Of a DNA stretch of 44,576 bases, positions 10,468 to 21,600 are shown piece after piece. Source of the DNA: Gnetum montanum (lineage: Eukaryota > Streptophyta > Gnetopsida > Gnetales > Gnetaceae); NCBI GenBank assembly GCA_015680685.1, contig MNCI01002315.1, positions 333,545 to 378,120 of the forward strand. The letters run 5' to 3'. Made by a program: the position numbers and the translations under genes. Positions within the stretch are counted from its first letter, which is position 1. Every line of letters starts with the position of its first letter. A model generated the notes under the pieces. The model was not told the DNA's origin. It did not search any database and saw only the letters and a program-made list of their open reading frames with translations.

Positions 10468-11815
10468 TTAAGCATAGTACGACTTTAGGTACGAGTGGTT
10501 TATTGGATTGGCAAATTCGTTACCATCTAAATTAGCAAGCTTGAATGCTCCATTGTCATATGCCTTAATGACCAAGAAAGATCCTTTCCAGTTGGCTGAG
10601 AATTTATTCGTGGGTTCACAAACAGCCTTGAGGACTATATCCCCTTTCTTGATTAGGCATTGATGTTGATTATGGTAGTGCTTTTGCCATTGCTTCCCTT
10701 AGTACCATTCGATGTGATCAAGTGTCTGCATGCACTCCTCCTCTATAGAGTCAAGGTTAATGGTGCTCAACTCATTATTTTGGGCCTTGTCAATGAAGCT
10801 CAAGAGGATTACATGAAGTAATGGAACCTACAATTCAAGAGGAAAAATTTCTTCAAACCCATATACAAGGCTATATGGCATCCTACCTGTTGCTATTCTA
10901 TGCATGGTGTGGTAGGCCCATAGTGCGTAGACCAGCTGCTTGTGCCATTGCTATTTGCTGCTGCTAAGCATCTTCTTTAGAAGGTTGAAAATGACCTTAT
11001 TTGTGGCCTCTACCTAGCCATTCACCTACAGGTAGTATGGTGACAAAAAGGAATGCTTGATGCTGAGGTATTCACAAAAGGATTTGGTCTCTACATTGTG
11101 CAATTGTGGCCCATTGTCTGTGACAATGGTCATGGATAGACCAAATTGGGTCACTATATTATCAAGGATGAATTTGTAGACTTGCTGTGATGTGGTCCTC
11201 CTATGGGAAATAGCTTCAACCCATTTGGTAAAATATTAGGTTGTGGTTATGATGCAGCTATGTCTTGTAGAGGACTTAGGCGTGATGGGCCTTATGATAC
11301 CCAACCCCCAACATTGGAATGACCATGTGATTTGCATGGCATGCAATTCAGTGGGTGGCACATGCATTAAGTTACCATGCCATTAACACACATCACATGT
11401 CTTGACCTTGGAAATGCAATCATGCTTCATGTAAGGCCAATAGTAGCCTAAGTGTCTAATCTTGGATGCCATTACCCTAGGTGCTATATGGCCTTTGCAC
11501 AGTCCCTCGTGGACTTGATCGATGATAATCTACACTTCACTATCACTAATGCAGGTCAGCAGTATGCCATCATAGGATCTGCGACAAAGTGTGCTTTCAC
11601 CTACAATGATGTACTACCATAACCGTTTTTGCACTACATCCTTCTGGGTAGTGGTCAGATGTTGCGGAGGCTCACCCTGTTGAAGGTATGACTTGATGTC
11701 ATCATACCACTCTTGTGCATGTCTTGTGGTTGTTGTGGCTACGTATGCAATGTCAGTTACTTGCATGATAGGTTTGATGTAATCCATTACTGAGGTGGGA
11801 AAGGCATGAAACATG
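10468..11815 (-). pseudogene. F integrase (Tat-type), decayed
   Basis: Minus strand. A zinc-binding N-terminus is visible (HEGLCKGH, then KTCDVC near 11390-11530), followed by the catalytic core with TDNGPQ near 11110 and N-G-x-V-E-A-T-N-K near 11020. It continues to the C-terminal part (KKGDIVLKA, GSFLVIKAYDNGAFKL) and stops at 10470-10468. The expected first aspartate is not visible: the place reads GLGIIRPI. Integrase joins the element cDNA to host DNA. Internal stops, mostly TAG and TAA where Q or W is expected, make it inactive. The stretch 11814-11614 is an open piece of the spacer between the second RNase H and the integrase. Confidence 0.85.
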
Positions 11816-12300
11816 TTAGGTTTTATGCTTATGGCTAATGTGGCTAATGTGTCGGCAATGATGTTCTTGTTGCAGGGAATGTGTTGGATATCTATAGTCG
11901 TAAACCATCAAAGAAAATGCTTTGCCAAGTCACAATAAGGTTGCAAGTGTTATGCTTTATAAGCGTAAACCTCCATAACTTGGTTGATGACTAACTGTGA
12001 GTCGCCTCATATTGCTAGGTTTCGGATTCCTAGATCTCAAGCTACTATAAGACCTCTAAGTAGACCTTTGTACTTTGCTACGTTGTTAGTGCAGGGGAAT
12101 GCAAAATGATAAGCGAAGGATTAGATCTCCTCGAAGGGAAGCATGATGATAGTAGTGACACTACCCTCTTGAGATGTTAAAGCATCATTGAAGTGCAAAA
12201 TTACCTCAAAATGAGTAGGCACTTGGCTTATGTTGCTAACATGCTCATCTGGAAATTCAGGATCTATCATTGCTTGATCATTTATCAGTGAAGTCATTAG
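11816..12300 (-). pseudogene. F second (archaeal-type) RNase H, decayed
   Basis: Minus strand between the first RNase H and integrase. FPCTNNVAKYKG (near 12080) and GDSQLVINQV (near 12000) match the archaeal-type RNase H that Tat-clade elements carry in addition to the retroviral-type one. Further on is CNKNIIADTLA near 11860. Key acidic positions appear as K in 'VAKYK' (usually AEYE), so it is presumably inactive. Stops replace expected residues in several places. This domain is the strongest mark for the Tat clade. Confidence 0.8.
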
Positions 12301-13848
12301 TTGTGTAGCTATTGCTTAACCTTTGGTTGATGCTTGCGTTATATAATGTAGGTCAAACTCTGTGATTATTGCTTTCCACCATGAAATTCGACTACTTTCA
12401 TAAATGCTTGTTGTGATTTCCCAGAGTACATTACTTTTGCAGATGATGTTTACCTAGCTGCAGAAGAGATAATGCCTTCACTTCTTAAGTGCAAAGACTA
12501 AGACAAGGTAGTTCTTTTCCACATCGTTGTATTTTGCTTCATGGGTCACTAATGCATGGCTTAGGTAGTATGCATGACCTCTGAGCCATCATCTCACTTT
12601 TGACAGAGTAGAGAAGCAATGGACATGTCAGAAGTTGCAAGGTAGATGTAACAAGGTTTATCTCCTTGTGGAGGGTAGACTGTTGGAAGTTGAGCCAACT
12701 CCTATTTGAGGTTGTCAAATGCTGCTTAACATTGAGGTGTTTACTCAGAGTGGACTCCCTGTTTGAGCAAGTGTTGCATTAGCTATAGCTTATTAGTCAA
12801 TTTTGTGATAAACTAACATATGAATTACAATCTGCCTTGTAACTCACGTAGCTCCTTAAGGTTAGTTGATGATGCTAAGTTGATGATGGCCTTAACCTTA
12901 TCGAGGTTTATGCGTATGCCTATTTTCAATACCACAAAACCTAGCATGCGACCCGTCTTCATGTCGAAGACACAATTCTTAGGACTTAGCCTAAGGGCAT
13001 GTCTAAGGTAACGTTTAAGTGTGCGGTCGAAGTCATCTGCATGGTCGCGTACCATTTTGGACTTAACTACTGTGTCATCAACATAGTCATTGAATAATTC
13101 TAACAAGTAGTCGCTGAAGATGTACATCATGGCACATTGGTAGGTTGTTTAGCAAAATGTACCCTAGGGGGTCATGAAGGTTGTACTGAGTTGGTGCTTC
13201 GGATTGATTTGAATCTGGTTGTAACTAGAGGACCTATCTATGAAGGATAGCAAGGCATGACTAGCCATAGTATCGACCAATTAATTAATACTAGGCAACA
13301 GGAAGTCATCTTTGATGGTCGCCTTATTCAGGTCTCAGAAGTTTATGTAAATTCATTTGTAAAGCTTGGTGATTTCATCATGGACTGTCAATGCCACCTC
13401 AGGCCTAACCTTATGGGCTTTCTGTTTAATTGGTTTTACACGAGGGTCGATGATGATATTGTGCTATACTATGTGAAGATCTAGGCCTAACATGTCTTTG
13501 TAGGACCATGCAAATGCCTTGATGTTGTCATTGAGTGTTTTTGTGATGTTGAGGCTCTAACAAGGAACTAAGTTTTAGTGTCTTCACCTCACCACTGAGT
13601 GTTGCTACAGGGACTTTGATGAGGGGATCCTCAGTGATGTCATCTACCTCTAGATCAAGATCCCTAACTAGATGGTTAGGCCAATCTAGTGGTGTTTGCA
13701 TCGACGTTACGTAGTCATCATGGGCTATGGGCTCAAAGTCTAGGCATTGGGAATCGATGCATTAGATGAGATCATCATGAGGTTCGGTGAGGACCAAGGA
13801 TGAACGAAGATGCTCTTATGCACTCATGTTGTAATCCTATGACATATC
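12301..13848 (-). pseudogene. F reverse transcriptase and RNase H, decayed
   Basis: Minus strand from the proposed splice acceptor. After a linker comes FAWSYKDM (~13510) and KATIKDDF (~13300), which contact the palm. The catalytic box YVDD lies in NDYVDDTVVKSK (13074-13085), followed by RLSPKNCVF, GFVVLKIGI and ELRELQGRL, a classic Tat thumb/connection string. The piece 13130-12825 is open. Part of the fingers domain between the HDEITKLYK and LNKATI motifs is deleted. RNase H follows (PTVYPPQGDKP, MSIASLLCQK near 12620) with many stops. It copied element RNA to DNA and is inactive now. Confidence 0.88.
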
Positions 13849-13980
13849 CTACAAAACAATAAGAAAGAACGTCAAGTCACACCTGTCTTAATAGAGTCGA
13901 AATGCATAACATGAGGAAAGCAGTGCAATTAATAATTGCCTAAACATGCAAGAGTTGACATTAGAAAAGCAAACATGCAA

Positions 13981-14209
13981 GCTAGTTTCAAGCCTCAGCA
14001 AGCCATGGATTGCTAGTTTAAGGTCTTAGAGGACCATGATTTGCCAATTTAAGGTTTTAGCGAACCATAATCTACCAGTTTAAGGTCTTAGTGGACCATG
14101 ATTTTCCAATTTAAGGTATTAGTAGATCATAATTTGCGAGTTTAAGGTCTTAGTAGATCATCATTTACCAGTTTAAGGTCTTAGCAGACCATCATTTGTG
14201 CAAGACGCA
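13981..14209. repeat. Minisatellite array 2 (stem-loop repeat), 7 units of ~31 bp
   Basis: Units run GCTAGTTTAA, then stem GGTC, loop TTAGNN, stem GACC, then ATGATTT. Most are GGTC/GACC. The third unit is GGTT-ttagcg-AACC, changed on both arms. Units 5 and 6 are mismatched (GATC). The array lies inside the intron about 130 bases from the acceptor. Confidence 0.9.
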
Positions 14210-16206
14210 TTGGTTCAAGCCAAGAAAAGAGTGTTTGGGTCATGGGATTGGGCTGGGCATTTGCTAGGCAACCAAAAAAAATCTTAGAAATTTTCTAAGT
14301 CTAGGAATCATTAGAAAAAAATTTAGAAATTTTTCTAACTTTGACTGCTACGCTCACCCCCTTGCTACACTCCATAGGAAACTCAAGAAAATTTGCCTAA
14401 GTGTGGGAGCATCGGTGTGGTAGGTGGTGCATTTAATTGACCTAGGAGGGTATATATGCGTGATTCACTGAGGGTAAACTATCATTTTCCAAAGTGTGAA
14501 TGAGGAGTTATAGAGCTTAGCACAGTTTGAAGTAGGAGTGACAGCTAGAGCGTAGCACCAAGATGATGTGCTATAGTGATCGTCAACACCTCAAACGCGC
14601 TAATGTGGAAGAGGAAAGGTGAGTCTAGGAATGCCTGTTATGAGTGTAGGTGGAGGAGGGGAGAGCACCGTTGATAGCCAAGTACGCTTGCTACGCTCGC
14701 CCTTTTTCATACCATTTGTCTCTTCGCATTCTGGCTTCTCTTGGCATTGGGGTTTGAGTCCTGGGGCAACTTGCCTTAGCAGGGACTACCATTGCCTTGA
14801 CCACCTTAGCAACTACGGCCAAGGGGAGAAGATGTGTGCATGGGTTGTGGGTTTGTGTTGATGTTTTATTTTAATTACCTGCGACGAATGGGACAAGGGA
14901 CAAAGTATGGGCTATTAGGGATTTGATACATTTATTCCTAAGGGACATGGCGCGTGGGGCAAGGGAGAGAGGGAAAAAATGAGGGTTTTTTCTTAGCAGT
15001 GGACTAGGATTTCCCCTCACTGGGGGCCATGCTACATGTAGGACATAAAATGAGGCAAATATGATCGTAGATAGGGTGTGTGTGGCCACGGTTTGAGGGG
15101 CCATGGAACATGCTTGTTTCCTTTTTTTCTTTTTTCTTTTTTTTGTGCTTTGTTGGCACGTGGGTAAGGGTGATGGTTGTCAAGAGTGCACTGTAGTTTT
15201 GTGCTTTGGCAGCATGGTTTTGCAAATGATGGATTAGGGCAAGGGTTAAGCCCTTATGGCTAAAAATAGCCACGGCCAAGGGATAGGGTTTTGTTATCGC
15301 TAATTTCGTGATGTGGGGGCAATGCAAGGCAAGGGCAAAGGGAGGGTTAGACATCATGGGACACATGGGGAGAAGGCCATAGGGTTGAGGAAAGGGGCAA
15401 CAACATGACCATAGGGGCGATGGCCATAGTGAGGGGGTAAGTGGGGCTAGGGAGATCGCCAAGGCCAAGGCCATGGCGAGCACACCAGCACATGTCATCA
15501 GCGTGCTACACTAGGCAGTGTGGTGAAAGGGGCATCGTGATGGAGGTTCAGGTGCTAGAGGCTACACTCCCTAGGGAGCATAGCCAACACTTTGGCAAAT
15601 TAATTAATTTCTAGATGTGGTGGGATGCTACACTTTTGATAGTTAGAATTTTTTTGTTGAATTTTTGCTCATTTTGGGGCTATGCTTCCTAGAAAATTTG
15701 GTGATTTTGTTTTTGGCTATGCTCCTTAGAAAGTGTAGCAAATAGTTAGAATTTTTTTTTGTTTTTTGAATCCCACCCAGAGTTAGAAAAATTTTGAGAA
15801 AATTTGAAAAAAATTGCTAAGTGTAAAACTGGAATTCCATATGCAAAAAATGCTAAATGTAAGAATGTTAAGGGTAAGAATGCCTCATGTGAAACAAAAT
15901 GCTAATTTTGCAAGTTGAGTGTGTGGATGCTAGGACATGTAAACTAGGTTGGTGCAAATGATAGAAATGTAAAGTAAAATGCTAATGCTACGTTAATGTT
16001 GTACCCTAATGAGCACTGAGCATGTCAAATGTGTATTAATGTCTTATGCTCATGGGGCCCCATGGGGGACCCTAAGGATATATTTCTAAGTTATGCTATT
16101 TTGAGCTAAATTTGCTAATTTTTGCTAAGAGTAAGTTAATACTTTATGTCAAAATGCAATCTATTGTGCACTAATTCTACATTCATTTACTATCTTGTGG
16201 TTATAG
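14210..16206. other. Noncoding part of the F intron upstream of the cargo gene
   Basis: No gene recognised. The palindromic GCTATGC theme of the LTRs recurs here: GCTACACTCCCTAGGG-AGCATAGC near 15560, and GCTATGCTCCTTAGAAAG near 15716. The ACTTAGAAAA-type phrases recur as well. Long minus-strand ORFs at 14871-15498 show no known domain. An unseen first exon or promoter of the cargo gene could lie here. Confidence 0.5.
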
Positions 16207-19200
16207 GGTGCTACTGAAGCTTGTCTTCGTGGTTGTGGAGCTCATCAGCATTCTATCCTGCATCAGCAAGCCCGTGCCCAACATGCCTACACCCAACATG
16301 AAGTTGGGTCATTAGGTGGTGTGGTTTTGGCTAGGGGCATCCAAATTCTTGGCTTACTTACTATGGCACTTTAGTGTGATCATGTGGTCACACTTAGTAG
16401 TGGAGGCTACAAATGCCATCACCAAGACATTATTGGCTAGGGTAAACTAGGACATACTAAAATTCATGTCCAATGAGCCCATGATTAGTGGTGATCAAGT
16501 AGGTGGCCCGAGACTAGGCCCCAAGAGCATTCATCCCTTAGCTAGGATTTGGAGCATGCCAGAGTTCTCTTGTTATAATAAGAGCAACACCCTTTTTCTT
16601 GCCATGTGCATGCATATAGTCTTCTAGAACCTACTTGGGATTGTATATTGTGTTGGAAGGTAAGTGCTCTTGGTTTTTGTTATGTCTCATTATCATTGGC
16701 CATGTTATATTTACTAATTGCTAACTATGGATGTCTAATGCTAGGTTTAAAGTTGATAATGAGGGACTTCATGATGAGACAGGGGCTCTCGCTTTGACCT
16801 GTACTGTGCTAGAGGTATTTTCCTCTAGTGTGAGCTTTCAAGAGGTAGTTATTGAACAGGTGGGAGAGGACTTAGAGAACTATCCCTCCTGGTACCTGAA
16901 GGCATTCAAGCAGTGTCAGACCTATGATTGGCTTGACGAGGGATGGACTAGTGGTAAGCCTATCTTCAGAGAGCTTGTTATGCCACTGCCTACATCGCAC
17001 ACACTACTTGTTCCACATGGGTATTTGTTATGTTGGATTGACTTTTATTGCTTATTCTCATGCACTCGTTGATCACATGATGCTAACATTGCATTTGCCT
17101 ATGTTACAGTTGCCATTGCTTCAGGAGAGGTAATGGTGGTCACCATTGGCCGTAGTGAGGCCACCCTCATTATGAAGTATGATGATGTAGAGGGGGCACA
17201 TAAGTGGCTGTGCCATCAGGCCTCAAAGGCTTTGACTAGTCAGCTTACGTGTGCTAGGTTGATGGACCTTTTCTTGGCCCTTAGCCCAAGCACACCAATG
17301 GCTGAGATGGTGACCATCGTTGACTCCTTTAGCTGCGATGCCCACTGCTTTGTCACTCATGTGCACGAAGTAAGGGTAGCCTTGGACCTTAGTGATGCTT
17401 TCTTTGCTAACTTCTTTGGCCTCTTCTCTAAGGGTGTGTTAATCATTAACAAGCCCAACTGAGAGGTGGACCAGAGAGAAGAGATTGAAGAGTGGCTAGG
17501 AATCACTTACTCTCATAAAGGCATTGTGGTTGGGAACATGCATGTGCTTGAGGTCCAAAGGCTTTACCCTCTTTTTTGTGCTTGTGCCTTTCCTAAGCTA
17601 CTCTTCCAAGGAAAGGTCCTTGGGGTGGAGTAGGCATGGGTGATGTGGGAGGTCATAAAGGAGGGCACCAGGTTTAATTAGGCCTCCTCTATTGCCACCA
17701 AGCTATAGGCAGAGATTACCGTGCTTCCCCACAACGTCCATGTGAGGTCTTATTTTCACTTCGCATTCCTTACAACCTATCTATGAAGGCTTGTAGAGTT
17801 TTTGGTGATCGAGGATAGTGGACGTTGGGTCATGAAGGATCACGAGTAGCTATCCAAGCCATAGATTAAGCACTTATTTGCTACCACTCATGCGTAGGAC
17901 CCTCTAGAGGGGATTGAGGAGTCATATTTAGTTACGACAAAGGTGCATCTGGGGAGGTTACAATCACGTTATTCCCATGATAGCATGGGTGAGTGTCCGC
18001 CAACTATTTTTGGAGATGCAAACAAGGTGGAGTGATACATTGCAGAGATGGTGGGGTTCTCCAAGGCAAAAATCAAGAGGTTGCGTCCAATAGAGAAGAC
18101 TCCCCTTGCGGTTGGACAAGCAGGCATAAAAAAAGTTCACCTCAAGGTACCCACACTCTGTTTGATGGTTGCAGGTTAGTGTACATCACAGATGCATTTA
18201 GCTTATGTTATTTTTTTATTTTGTTTTGTTTTTACACTAATACTACTACACTATGTTTGTGGGTTAGGCAAGAGGGTTGCTACAAAAGCAGTGACGGTGA
18301 TAGCAGGGGCCACACAGATGACACCTCCTCAAGTTGAATATGAGGTAGCTCGAAGGGAGGAACCACCAGAGGCCCGAGAGATCTTCCAATAGTTTGATGT
18401 GGAGGGGTTGTTCCACCTTGAGGGTGACTTCGCCAACCTCTTCAATAGTGTGTAGCTAGGAGATCCACCCACACTAACATCCAAGGGCTTGCTCAATGAG
18501 CACTTTGTGTTACCATCTACTCTTGCCTTTTTGCACCTAAGCCTTTAACTACTCAGTTATCTCTAAGTGTTGTGTTGTGTTGTATTGTAGTCCGAGACCT
18601 TCTTGCTAGTAATCCGCCACCAATGCCTACCCACTGCATGAAGCCATGAATAGAGGGATCAAATAAATTTGCCTTCATGGAAGGCATCGTGGAGGACATG
18701 GTAGATTGCATACAATAGGTGGATCTCAAACTCAGTATGTATGTTATTTTGTTTAAACTGTTTTACCAATTCTATGCTTAGTTTGTCGCTAATATTAGTT
18801 TGTTCGTTATATGCTAATAGGCTCTAAGATTAGTTGGGATCCAAATTGGGTAGCTCATTTGGATGCCATCCATGAGTATCCTCCCAAGGTGGAGTAGGTA
18901 CCTCATCATGTGTATGAGGTGGTGAGCAAGTGTGCACTTTCTAGTGCAAAGGCATTGTGGACTTGTAGGTGCTCAAATCAGTACCTATAGAAATGTGTGC
19001 ATGGGCTCCAAGAGGTAGTGGCAAGCCTAACCACAAAGAATAGTCCTGTTATGATTTCTTATTAGCTTGGGCATAGAGGGATGGTACTTGGAAAACATCA
19101 GAGATAGATTATGCTAGATATCGATTAGTAATTCGAGGTTAAGAACAAGGCTACTTGGGAGATCGTCAAGTAGAGGTTGTAGATGGATCTACTCTCCTGA

Positions 19201-19841
19201 AAGAATTAGGAGTGGAAGAGCTTCAATGCCAAGGTGTGCAAGTGAGGGCATACATAGAAGGACCACAAGCACCACTACAAGTAAGAGTGGAATGCTTATT
19301 TACGGTAGCTCAAGTAAAAGTCTGTGAAGGCTCGTTGCCTTGAGATGTTCATTGAGGCAATTGGTGGGAGTTGAGCCTTCGAGGTATTTCCTCAGCATAC
19401 AATGGTTAGTGGCTTCCCAGAGTAAGAGATTACCTTGCCCTCAGGGGAGACTTCTATGGCCACCTTTTCTATGCAACCTCCTACATGGACCACCATGGAC
19501 AAGGACAAGATCCTTATGGATGTTCACTTTGGGCATGAGGACTGGACAAGGTTATCAAAGGTTGAGATCCTCTGACGCTTGAAGGAGAGCCTTGACAGAT
19601 TGCCTCCAGAGTCTGATGCAGGACCCTCTCAGGTTAGTTTTTCTTTTATTTTTGTTTTTGTTTTTTTTTGCTTTTATGTGTTAGTTTTGCACGTTAATTT
19701 TGTATTCTAGTCTTGCACTTGCTGATGAATTTGTTGCTTCTCATTACTTTGGAATAGGCATCAAGAAATACCGTGGGTCCCAGTGGAGCAGTAAGGGAGG
19801 AGGAGAAGGAGCCTCAACCCTTGCTAGACACCATTGGCTAA
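16207..19841 (+). pseudogene. Antisense multi-exon cargo gene in F, unknown function
   Basis: Plus strand, opposite to F. A reading frame, broken mainly by TAG/TGA, continues across short GT-AG introns: 16660-16744 (AAG before GTAAGT; in frame), 17021-17109, 18175-18267 (in frame), one ending at 18590, 18735-18820 (in frame) and 19633-19757 (in frame). It ends with TAA at 19839-19841 and an AATAAA at 19934-19939. Exons hold segments such as NEGLHDETGALALT, YPSWYLKAFKQCQTYDWLDE, KALTSQLTCARLMDLFL, EEIEEWLGI, WDPNWVAHLDAIHEYP and ARCLEMFIEAIGG. There may be an upstream exon: the first one seen follows an acceptor TTATAG at 16206. I recognise no domain. Introns retained in antisense mean it was not copied through its own spliced mRNA. 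It may be a captured host gene or a Tat-type additional antisense ORF. Confidence 0.7.
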
Positions 19842-20051
19842 GCTGACCTAATGTAGCCTTGCTATTGGGCAATTTTGCACTATGACCATTTTTGTCACAT
19901 GGTTATTCTATGTACTCCTACTAATAGAAATATAATAAAACTTATGCTTTTTGCGATAAGGATGGTGTGTGAAACTTCATGTTTATTTTGCTATCTATTT
20001 AATGTGGATAATGCAACTAGTTGATGTGATTAGGCCCCTTGTGGACCCCAT
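19842..20051 (+). terminator. 3' end region of the cargo gene
   Basis: AATAAA at 19934-19939, about 95 bases after the TAA, in T-rich sequence. This is a plausible plant poly(A) signal. No coding is seen before array 3. Confidence 0.45.
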
Positions 20052-20361
20052 GCTAGTTTAAGGCCATGGCAGAGGGGCCATTGCTAGTTTAAGGTCATTT
20101 CAGGCCATGGAAATTGCGATTTTAAGGCCATTTCAAGCCATGAATAAAAAGGAAAGTGTTGCCAATTTTAGGTCGTAGTAGGCCATACACTAGTTTAAGG
20201 CCTTTTCAAGTTGTTACGATGGAAAGGTTGCTAGTTTTAGACCATAGTGGGTTGTGCAATGCCAGTTTAAGGCCATGGCAGGCCATGTGTTGAAAAGAAA
20301 AAGACTATCAGTTTTAGGCCATGGTAGGCCATGTGCTAGTTTAAGGCCATGGCAGGCCATA
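20052..20361. repeat. Minisatellite array 3 (stem-loop repeat), 9 units
   Basis: Units share GCTAGTTTAA or GCCAGTTTAA followed by GGCC-atggca-GGCC-AT. The same layout as arrays 1 and 2 is kept, but with a GGCC/GGCC stem. A unit near 20236 has GACC-atagtg-GGTT. Unit spacing is uneven (about 28-46 bases) because A-rich fillers are inserted. Confidence 0.88.
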
Positions 20362-20673
20362 TTTTCTTTTTTGCAATTTTAAAATTTTTGATTTTTATGC
20401 ATTTTAATGTTTTTCTAATGTGTAAACAGACTAAATGAAAATGCACAATGTGTAAAGAAATGAATGCATAACCAAGCAAATAATGTAGAACGTAAGCAAC
20501 CATGCGGAATGTAGCTGTACAAGCAAAAGGCTAACGAGGCATGCAAAAAATCAAGGGCAAGTAGACGCCTAGCACATGCTAAACTAAGGGAGTACCTTAG
20601 TCATATAGTTGCTTCCTAACTTGATGTGGGTTAAGGGGTGCACAGGGCTTGGGTAGCATGAGGTGGTACTCAC

Positions 20674-21600
20674 CTATACCCTCATCGTTGATGCTAAAGG
20701 GTAGTTCTACCCATAGAGCTTCCTTGAGGAGGGTATTAGCCTCTTTTGGCTCTTCAGATGGGTTGCTAGACAATGTTGACCCTTGTCCTCCACAAGTGAC
20801 GTGTCATTGGGAAACTCTACCTCTAATCCTTCGTTTGCATCAACGTTGTTGATGGTGGAAGGGATTGAGTTATCACCATGAATGATTACTTTTTCACCTT
20901 CGTATAGAAGGTGGATCTCTTGGTGAATGGGTGAGGAGATAGCTCATAATTGGGCTAGCCAAGGCCTTCTTAAAATTAGGTTGAACCCAGGCATCTCCTT
21001 AATGATAATGAATTCAGTCGTAGTGGGGAATTGCTCCTCTACCACAAAGGCTATTGTGACCATTCCCTTCACAAAAATGTGTGAACCATTAAAGGACTTG
21101 AGGCACGTTGTCTTTATGGCCTAGATTTGGTTAGCTAGACTGAGCTTGTCAACAACTTGGAATGGGATGACATTAGTTGTTGTCCCATTATCAATGTGCA
21201 CCTTGCGAATCTTGCATTGCCCTACGTGGATGGTTATAAACATCAATGTAGTGGTGACCTAACCCTTTTCAAGGTCAACCTTGATCGCCTCATCACGAAA
21301 TGCTAGAGGCATTGGACCCAATACTTGAGGTGAAGGAGGAAGCATCATAGCATGGATGGCTTATTCATCTGCTAGGATGTCCTCCTTAATAGGAATGAAA
21401 GTCAAAATGCAAACTAGTGCTTCATGGTGAGTGGAGGAGGTCATCACCAAGTTGTATAAGTTCACGGTTGTATTTTTTTGTTTAAGAGCCTACTTGACTT
21501 AAGCTAATGCATATAGAAAATCCTTATCATTGTCAATTGCCTTGTTAGCCTTCATCTCCTCAATGTAACCCAAGAGGTGGATCTCTTAGGGAGAGATTTG
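20674..21600 (-). pseudogene. F aspartic protease and flanks, decayed
   Basis: Minus strand. HIDNGTTTNVIP (about 21205-21170) corresponds to the catalytic D-S/T-G box region of retroviral-type proteases, here D-N-G. Downstream are FVKGMVTIAF and PGFNLILRRPWLAQL, the flap-to-C-terminal string of Tat proteases. The end runs into PFSINDEGIG at the proposed donor. The enzyme would cleave the Gag-Pol polyprotein. The changed active-site triad, stops and a frame change mean it is inactive. Confidence 0.78.

Larger units (their letters stand above)
13849..20673 (-). other. Putative Ogre-type intron between protease and reverse transcriptase of F
   Basis: On the minus strand a consensus donor (ATAG before GTGAGT, intron starting at 20673) lies just after the protease region. 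A strong acceptor (TTCTTTCTTATTGTTTTGTAG-type pyrimidine tract, intron ending at 13849) lies just before the RT region. Ogre elements are known for an intron at this place; unspliced RNA would stop near 20600. Limits: the donor leaves one base of a codon while the RT frame begins in phase 0, so an old indel or another site is needed. The 6.8 kb holds two minisatellite arrays and an antisense gene. Confidence 0.5.

Noticed and set aside
15004-15498. 164-residue minus-strand ORF in the F intron
   Set aside because: Composition is skewed by G-rich plus-strand sequence, there is no domain or neighbour support, and it lies opposite noncoding intron sequence. Treated as chance.
10086-20361. Repeat arrays that could suggest a CRISPR array
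   Set aside because: Units are adjacent, diverged minisatellite repeats with no unique spacers, in a plant retrotransposon.
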